The notes beneath the pieces are model-generated. The model was not told the DNA's origin. It searched no databases and saw only the letters and a list, made by a program, of their open reading frames with translations. 18,242 nucleotides of DNA from Gammaproteobacteria bacterium (GTDB taxonomy: Bacteria; Pseudomonadota; Gammaproteobacteria; Eutrophobiales; Eutrophobiaceae). Each line of letters begins with the position of its first letter. Within the stretch, counting starts at the first letter, position 1. A program made the position numbers and the translations under genes. This document shows, one piece after another, positions 14,799 through 18,242 of the stretch. Location of the stretch: positions 1-18,242 of the forward strand of contig JACVQI010000015.1 in NCBI GenBank assembly GCA_015661095.1. Direction: 5' to 3'.

Positions 14799-14996
14799 AT
14801 TGGTCTCCGTATACGATTACAAGTTTGTGTTTTTTTTACAGTCAGCTGACCCCTGGGTGCCCGGCCGACTGTTCGTTTATGCTGGTGTGGCGAGGATGCA
14901 GGCGATTATGCGTATGCATGACGGAATTATCGAAGACTATAATTTTGACGGGCTTGTCGTTGCCAGGCAAGCATGTTTGTGCAGGCAGTTGCGGGA
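14799..14996 (-). promoter_or_regulatory. rpoN-hpf intergenic leader with overlapping palindromes
   Basis: A 198-bp gap ahead of hpf. TATAGT (14941-14936, minus) is the best -10 candidate; its -35 partner is weak. Closer to hpf, the palindrome GTCAGCTGAC (14841-14850) overlaps a second inverted repeat, ACAGTC (14838-14843) with GACTGT (14867-14872), so the two folds exclude each other. A run of A residues on the transcript follows (14837-14830). I saw no sigma-54 -24/-12 site with correct spacing. Confidence 0.35.
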
Positions 14997-16463
14997 TTAA
15001 AGCAGGCGCTTTCGTTCATTGGATGGCGGGATAGTCATGGCCTCCCGGTATTTCGCGACGGTCCGGCGCGCGACCCGGATCCCCTGGTCCGCCAGTAACG
15101 CGGCAATCTTGCTGTCACTGAGGGGTTTTTGCGGTTTTTCCGCACCGATCAGTTTCTTGATCAGGGCCCGGATGGCCGTGGATGAACAGGCGCCGCCAAG
15201 ATCGGTACTGACATGACTGGAGAAAAAATATTTGAGTTCATAGATACCACGGGGAGTGTGCATGTATTTACGCGTGGTCACCCGCGAGATGGTCGATTCA
15301 TGCATGCCCAGGACCTCGGCGATGTCATGCAAAACCAGTGGCTTCATGGCTTCCGCGCCATATTCCAGAAACGCCCGCTGCCGTTCCACGATGGCGGTGG
15401 CAACCCGTAATAGCGTTTCATTTCTGCTTTGCAGGCTCTTGATAAACCATCGTGCCTCCTGCAGGTGGGATTTCATGGAGTTATTGTCCACGCTGTTATC
15501 GGCGCGTTTGATCATGCCGGCATAGCCGGAATTGATACGCAGTTGCGGCGTCGAGTCGGCATTCAATTCCACCCGCCACACGCCCTTGATTTTTCTGACG
15601 AAGACATCAGGCGTCAGATACTGGATATGGATGTCCTGAACCTGGCCGCCCGGCCTCGGATTCATGGATTGTATCAGTGTCACTACTTCCGACAATTGGT
15701 CCTGATTGAGTTTCATGCGGCGCATCAACTGGTTGTAATCATGCGCGGCCAGCAGCGGCAGGTGGTTATGCACCAGTTCCCGTGCTTCTGGTAACCAGGG
15801 CGTGGCGGCGTCGCATTGTGCCAGTTGCAGGCTCAGACATTCCTGTAAATTCCGGGCCGCGATGCCGACCGGTTCCAGCGTCTGTACCAGCCGGATCATG
15901 GCCTCGACTTCATCGACCTCCACCTCCATGTCCTGGCCTAGCGCCACCAGTATGTCTTCCGCGCTGCTGGTGAGGTAACCGTCATCATCGAGGGCATCGA
16001 TGATCGCCATGATAATGGTGCGATCGGTATCGCTGGCCACGGCGAAGTTGGATTGCCAGAGCAGATAATCGCGCAGGGAGGTTTCACTGCGGTTCTGATT
16101 TTCCAGGTCCTGAAATTCGAGTGAGGTCTGGGTTTTCGAATAACTGTATAGATTGCTGTCATAAATATCTTCCCAGGCGCTGTCGACCGGCAGTTCCTCG
16201 GGGATGCTGTCTTTGGCAACGGTATCGTTCAGTTCCACCGGGGCGGTTTCGATTTCCGGTTTTGCAGATACTGTCTCGATGCTGCTGGCGGTCTCGGCCT
16301 CCGACTCTTCCTCGGCCAGTTCCAGCATCATGTTGGAGTCGAGGGCGTCCTGAATCTCCGTGTGCAGTTCCAGACTGGATAGTTGCAGCAGCCTGATCGC
16401 CTGTTGCAGTTGTGGCGTCATGGTCAGGCTCTGGCTGATTTTCAGTTGTAGCGAATGCTTCAT
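14997..16463 (-). CDS. rpoN: RNA polymerase sigma-54 factor
   Basis: A 488-residue sigma-54, which directs RNA polymerase to -24/-12 promoters and needs AAA+ activators. Region I is the Leu/Gln-rich N-terminus (SLQLKISQSLTMTPQLQQAI, then RLLQLSSLELHTEI), which contacts activators and holds the complex closed. Region II, about residues 50-110, is acidic and variable. Region III includes the core-binding domain (LEPVGIAARNLQECLSLQL), the helix-turn-helix (LHDIAEVLGMHESTISRVT) and the C-terminal RpoN box ARRTVAKYRE (465-474), which reads the -24 element. All regions are intact. It lies between lptB and hpf as in most gammaproteobacteria. The ribosome site before ATG 16463 is weak (AAAGAAC). Confidence 0.97.
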   Translation of the reverse strand: MKHSLQLKISQSLTMTPQLQQAIRLLQLSSLELHTEIQDALDSNMMLELAEEESEAETASSIETVSAKPEIETAPVELNDTVAKDSIPEELPVDSAWEDIYDSNLYSYSKTQTSLEFQDLENQNRSETSLRDYLLWQSNFAVASDTDRTIIMAIIDALDDDGYLTSSAEDILVALGQDMEVEVDEVEAMIRLVQTLEPVGIAARNLQECLSLQLAQCDAATPWLPEARELVHNHLPLLAAHDYNQLMRRMKLNQDQLSEVVTLIQSMNPRPGGQVQDIHIQYLTPDVFVRKIKGVWRVELNADSTPQLRINSGYAGMIKRADNSVDNNSMKSHLQEARWFIKSLQSRNETLLRVATAIVERQRAFLEYGAEAMKPLVLHDIAEVLGMHESTISRVTTRKYMHTPRGIYELKYFFSSHVSTDLGGACSSTAIRALIKKLIGAEKPQKPLSDSKIAALLADQGIRVARRTVAKYREAMTIPPSNERKRLL

Positions 16464-16694
16464 CTGTTCTTTATAGGTTAAAAATTTTTATTCCCTGATG
16501 TGCCGGTTTCCGCCGGCCTTTATTTATATTCTAGTATAAATTTTCCCATCTTTATGTATCTGGACCGCAAAAAACAGGCCAGCGATTGATTTTAAACAGC
16601 GCTGCCTCTGGTTAAGGTTGACAACGAGGTTGGATGACGCTGGTCAATTACCTGGTTTTTTGAATAAATCCGGCGCTGAAAGCGTCGGCAACTG
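16464..16694 (-). promoter_or_regulatory. lptB-rpoN intergenic region
   Basis: A 231-bp gap. After a weak terminator-like hairpin near lptB (listed separately), the sequence nearer rpoN is A/T-rich with TATACT and TATAAA tracts around 16520-16540 that could serve as -10 boxes; no good -35 was found. Between these and rpoN lies a hairpin, GCCGG (16502-16506) with CCGGC (16513-16517), and then a 12-base A/T palindrome (16479-16490). Both would be in the rpoN leader. Confidence 0.35.
16670..16688 (-). terminator. Weak terminator-like hairpin after lptB
   Basis: Six bases past the lptB stop the transcript can form CCGACGC-TTTCA-GCGCCGG, a stem of six G/C pairs with one A-C mismatch. It is followed by ATTTATT, a poor U tract. 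It may partly end lpt transcription before rpoN. Confidence 0.35.
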
Positions 16695-17420
16695 TTACAG
16701 AGTGAACTGTTCCCCCAGATACATCGAACGCACCTGTTCGTCAGCCAGAATGACTTCCGGTGTGCCTTCCTTGACGATCTGCCCGTCGATGACGATGTAG
16801 GCTCGATCGCAGATGCCCAGCGTTTCCCGCACGTTGTGATCGGTAATCAGGACGCCGATGCCGCGTCTGGCCAGGTAGCGGGCGGTGCGCTGAATGTCGC
16901 TGATGGAAATGGGATCAATTCCGGCAAATGGTTCATCCAGCAGCAGAAAGTCAGGATTGGCGGCCAGCGCCCGGGCGATTTCTACACGCCGTCGTTCACC
17001 GCCCGAAAGGCTCATGCCCAGATTATCCCGTAAATGCGAAATATGGAATTCATGCAGCAGACTTTCCAGGTGTTTCTGCGCCAATTCGGCGCTGAAGTTT
17101 TCCCTGGTCTGCAAGATCGCCATGATATTTTCCGCCACGGTCAATTTGCGGAACACCGATGCTTCCTGGGGCAGGTAACCCAGGCCAAGTCGCGCCCGCT
17201 GGTCCATGGGCAGGTTGCTGATTTCCCTGTGGTTGAGAAAGATGGAACCCTGGTCACAGGGGATGATGCCGATAATCATGTAAAAACTGGTGGTTTTGCC
17301 GGCCCCGTTTGGACCCAGCAGGCCGATAATTTCGCCGCTGTTGATCAGCAGGCTGACGTCACGGACGATTTGCCGCTGTTTGAAACTTTTGGTCAGATGC
17401 CGGACGGACAGTATGCTCAT
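16695..17420 (-). CDS. lptB: LPS export ABC transporter ATP-binding protein LptB
   Basis: A 241-residue ABC ATPase that powers extraction of lipopolysaccharide from the inner membrane through LptFG. Walker A GPNGAGKT (36-43), Q-loop Gln85 (YLPQEASVF), signature LSGGE (138-142), Walker B LLLDEP with Glu163, and the H-loop His195 (ITDHNVRE) are all present. The phrase PFAGIDPISI and the ending VRSMYLGEQF are typical of LptB and separate it from amino-acid ABC ATPases. It follows lptA by 21 bases and is the last gene of the lptC-lptA-lptB group. Confidence 0.97.
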   Translation of the reverse strand: MSILSVRHLTKSFKQRQIVRDVSLLINSGEIIGLLGPNGAGKTTSFYMIIGIIPCDQGSIFLNHREISNLPMDQRARLGLGYLPQEASVFRKLTVAENIMAILQTRENFSAELAQKHLESLLHEFHISHLRDNLGMSLSGGERRRVEIARALAANPDFLLLDEPFAGIDPISISDIQRTARYLARRGIGVLITDHNVRETLGICDRAYIVIDGQIVKEGTPEVILADEQVRSMYLGEQFTL

Positions 17421-17441
17421 GGTGGGAGAATAGGCTGCGCT

Positions 17442-17990
17442 TTATTTCGGTTGCGCCGGGATCACGATCTTGACCCGTTCGCCGGGTTTGGGTTCAGCCT
17501 GCATGTCGGCTGGCGCGCTGGTGGCGCGAACCCGGCTCAAGGCGGTGTCATATTCGATGCGCGAACCGCTCAGACTACCGCTGGCCTGCTTGACCTGGGC
17601 CTGTTCGATTAAAATGATCAGATTCTTCAGTTTCTGATATTCCATGCGCCTGGCCCGAGCCTCATCCTGTACGGTACTGCCGTCAGGTAATTGACGATAG
17701 GTGGCCGGGTTGCCTTCCATCACCAGCGTTTCGATATCATTTTGTTCGTCATAGTGTACTGTCATTTTGTCGCCGGTGATGCGGATGCTGCCCTGCGTGA
17801 CGACGACCTGCCCCGTAAAAATCGTGACGTTTTTACGATCATCGATTTCGCTGGAGTTCGCGACGATTTCGATATCCTGGGCTGAGTCGGTTGCCAGCGC
17901 CAGGGCGGGCGGTGGCGTGACCAGTACGGCACCGCATATTAACGCCATACCCAGTAATTTAATTGGCAGAGATAGTTGTCCGAACATCAT
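17442..17990 (-). CDS. lptA: LPS transport periplasmic bridge protein LptA
   Basis: A 182-residue periplasmic protein of the OstA/LptA fold that links LptC at the inner membrane to LptD at the outer membrane and shields the lipid chains. Residues 1-33 form a signal peptide (hydrophobic core LLGMALICGAVLV, then PPPALALA). The mature part is a beta-jellyroll: DIEIVANSSEIDDRKNVTIF, TGQVVVTQGSIRITGDKMTV, then METQ-like strands through about residue 155 (GSRIEYDTALSRV). A Pro/Lys-rich tail ends it. There are two adjacent ATGs (17990 and 17987); AAGG about six to nine bases upstream supports the first. The start overlaps the end of lptC by 32 bases. Confidence 0.93.
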   Translation of the reverse strand: MMFGQLSLPIKLLGMALICGAVLVTPPPALALATDSAQDIEIVANSSEIDDRKNVTIFTGQVVVTQGSIRITGDKMTVHYDEQNDIETLVMEGNPATYRQLPDGSTVQDEARARRMEYQKLKNLIILIEQAQVKQASGSLSGSRIEYDTALSRVRATSAPADMQAEPKPGERVKIVIPAQPK

Positions 17991-18242
17991 TCAAAACCTT
18001 CAGCTTGCCTTCAGCAAAATTTACCTGCATGCCGGTACCGGTGATGCTGGTGCGCCGGGTGCGGATCCGGGCGTAGTCGTCCGTTTCTGCATAGTTCTGG
18101 TTGAGCAGTAACCGGGCTTTCTCCGTATTAATCTGCAAGACGATGGCGCCGGCGGCATCCTGTTCCGTGAATTGCACATTACCGGCCAGTAACACCACCT
18201 CATTGCCGGCGGTCAACCAGCCTTTATCGGCTATCACGGACA
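17959..18242 (-). CDS. lptC: LPS export protein LptC, C-terminal fragment
   Basis: The last 93 or so codons of a gene that enters from the right edge. LptC is a bitopic inner-membrane protein that receives lipopolysaccharide from LptB2FG and hands it to LptA. The visible part reads GWLTAGNEVVLLAGNVQFTE, then a strand region with DDYARIRTRRTSITGTGMQV and the closing FAEGKLKVLNDVRTTI, the typical LptC C-terminal pattern in which 'S..G.G...D...G...LL..V' precedes the stop. The membrane anchor is outside the window. The assignment also rests on its place directly before lptA and lptB. The stop at 17959 lies inside lptA, a 32-base overlap. Confidence 0.9.
   Translation of the reverse strand, partial: SVIADKGWLTAGNEVVLLAGNVQFTEQDAAGAIVLQINTEKARLLLNQNYAETDDYARIRTRRTSITGTGMQVNFAEGKLKVLNDVRTTISAN

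Noticed and set aside
14945..14980. Sigma-54 promoter between rpoN and hpf
   Set aside because: TGGCA- and GC-like elements occur but the GG-to-GC spacing is wrong on both strands.
16502..16517. GCCGG/CCGGC hairpin as a terminator
   Set aside because: It is T-rich only on the plus-strand side, where no gene is transcribed; on the rpoN transcript it lies in the leader.
1..18242. CRISPR arrays, insertion sequences, tRNA or rRNA genes
   Set aside because: No spaced direct repeats, transposase motifs or RNA gene signatures were seen in any intergenic region.

Overview
The window is a compact stretch of conserved housekeeping genes from a gammaproteobacterium. Three things point there: the block lptC-lptA-lptB-rpoN-hpf-[ptsN]-hprK-rapZ-ptsH-ptsI-mgtE, the pairing hisI-hisE-tatABC, and polA next to a DUF2782 protein. 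Separate hisI and hisE genes plus an hprK in the rpoN cluster suit a Chromatiales- or Methylococcus-like lineage rather than an enteric one. I cannot name the genus. I saw no mobile elements, CRISPR arrays, tRNAs or rRNAs.

Layout. Positions 1-85 hold the start of ilvE (minus strand). A rhodanese-like gene (281-697, plus strand) diverges from it and runs head-on into a minus-strand group read hisA, hisF, hisI, hisE, tatA, tatB, tatC (4611 down to 706). polA (7563-4843, minus) lies upstream of hisA. A LOG-family gene and a small secreted DUF2782 gene (7608-8690, plus) diverge from polA and converge on mgtE (10055-8721, minus).

From 18242 back to 10205 everything is on the minus strand: lptC (partial), lptA, lptB, rpoN, hpf, a broken ptsN, hprK, rapZ, ptsH, ptsI, then mgtE. 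The lpt genes move lipopolysaccharide to the outer membrane. rpoN encodes sigma-54 and hpf a ribosome-hibernation factor. hprK, rapZ, ptsH and ptsI form a regulatory phosphotransferase branch with no sugar permease nearby.

The main surprise is at 14105-14392. The ptsN gene (EIIA-Ntr), normally between hpf and hprK/rapZ, survives only as a decayed remnant. Its C-terminal quarter is still open and recognisable. The rest can be followed only by hopping through three frames, with an eroded active-site region and no N-terminus. EI, HPr (His15 and Ser46 both kept) and HPr kinase all look intact, so the phosphorelay has lost its usual local output. Secondary points are a his group that starts at hisA with no hisB/hisH in front, and a polA that can start only at TTG (or a less likely CTG) in a 44-bp divergent promoter region. 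No wholly new system is visible.
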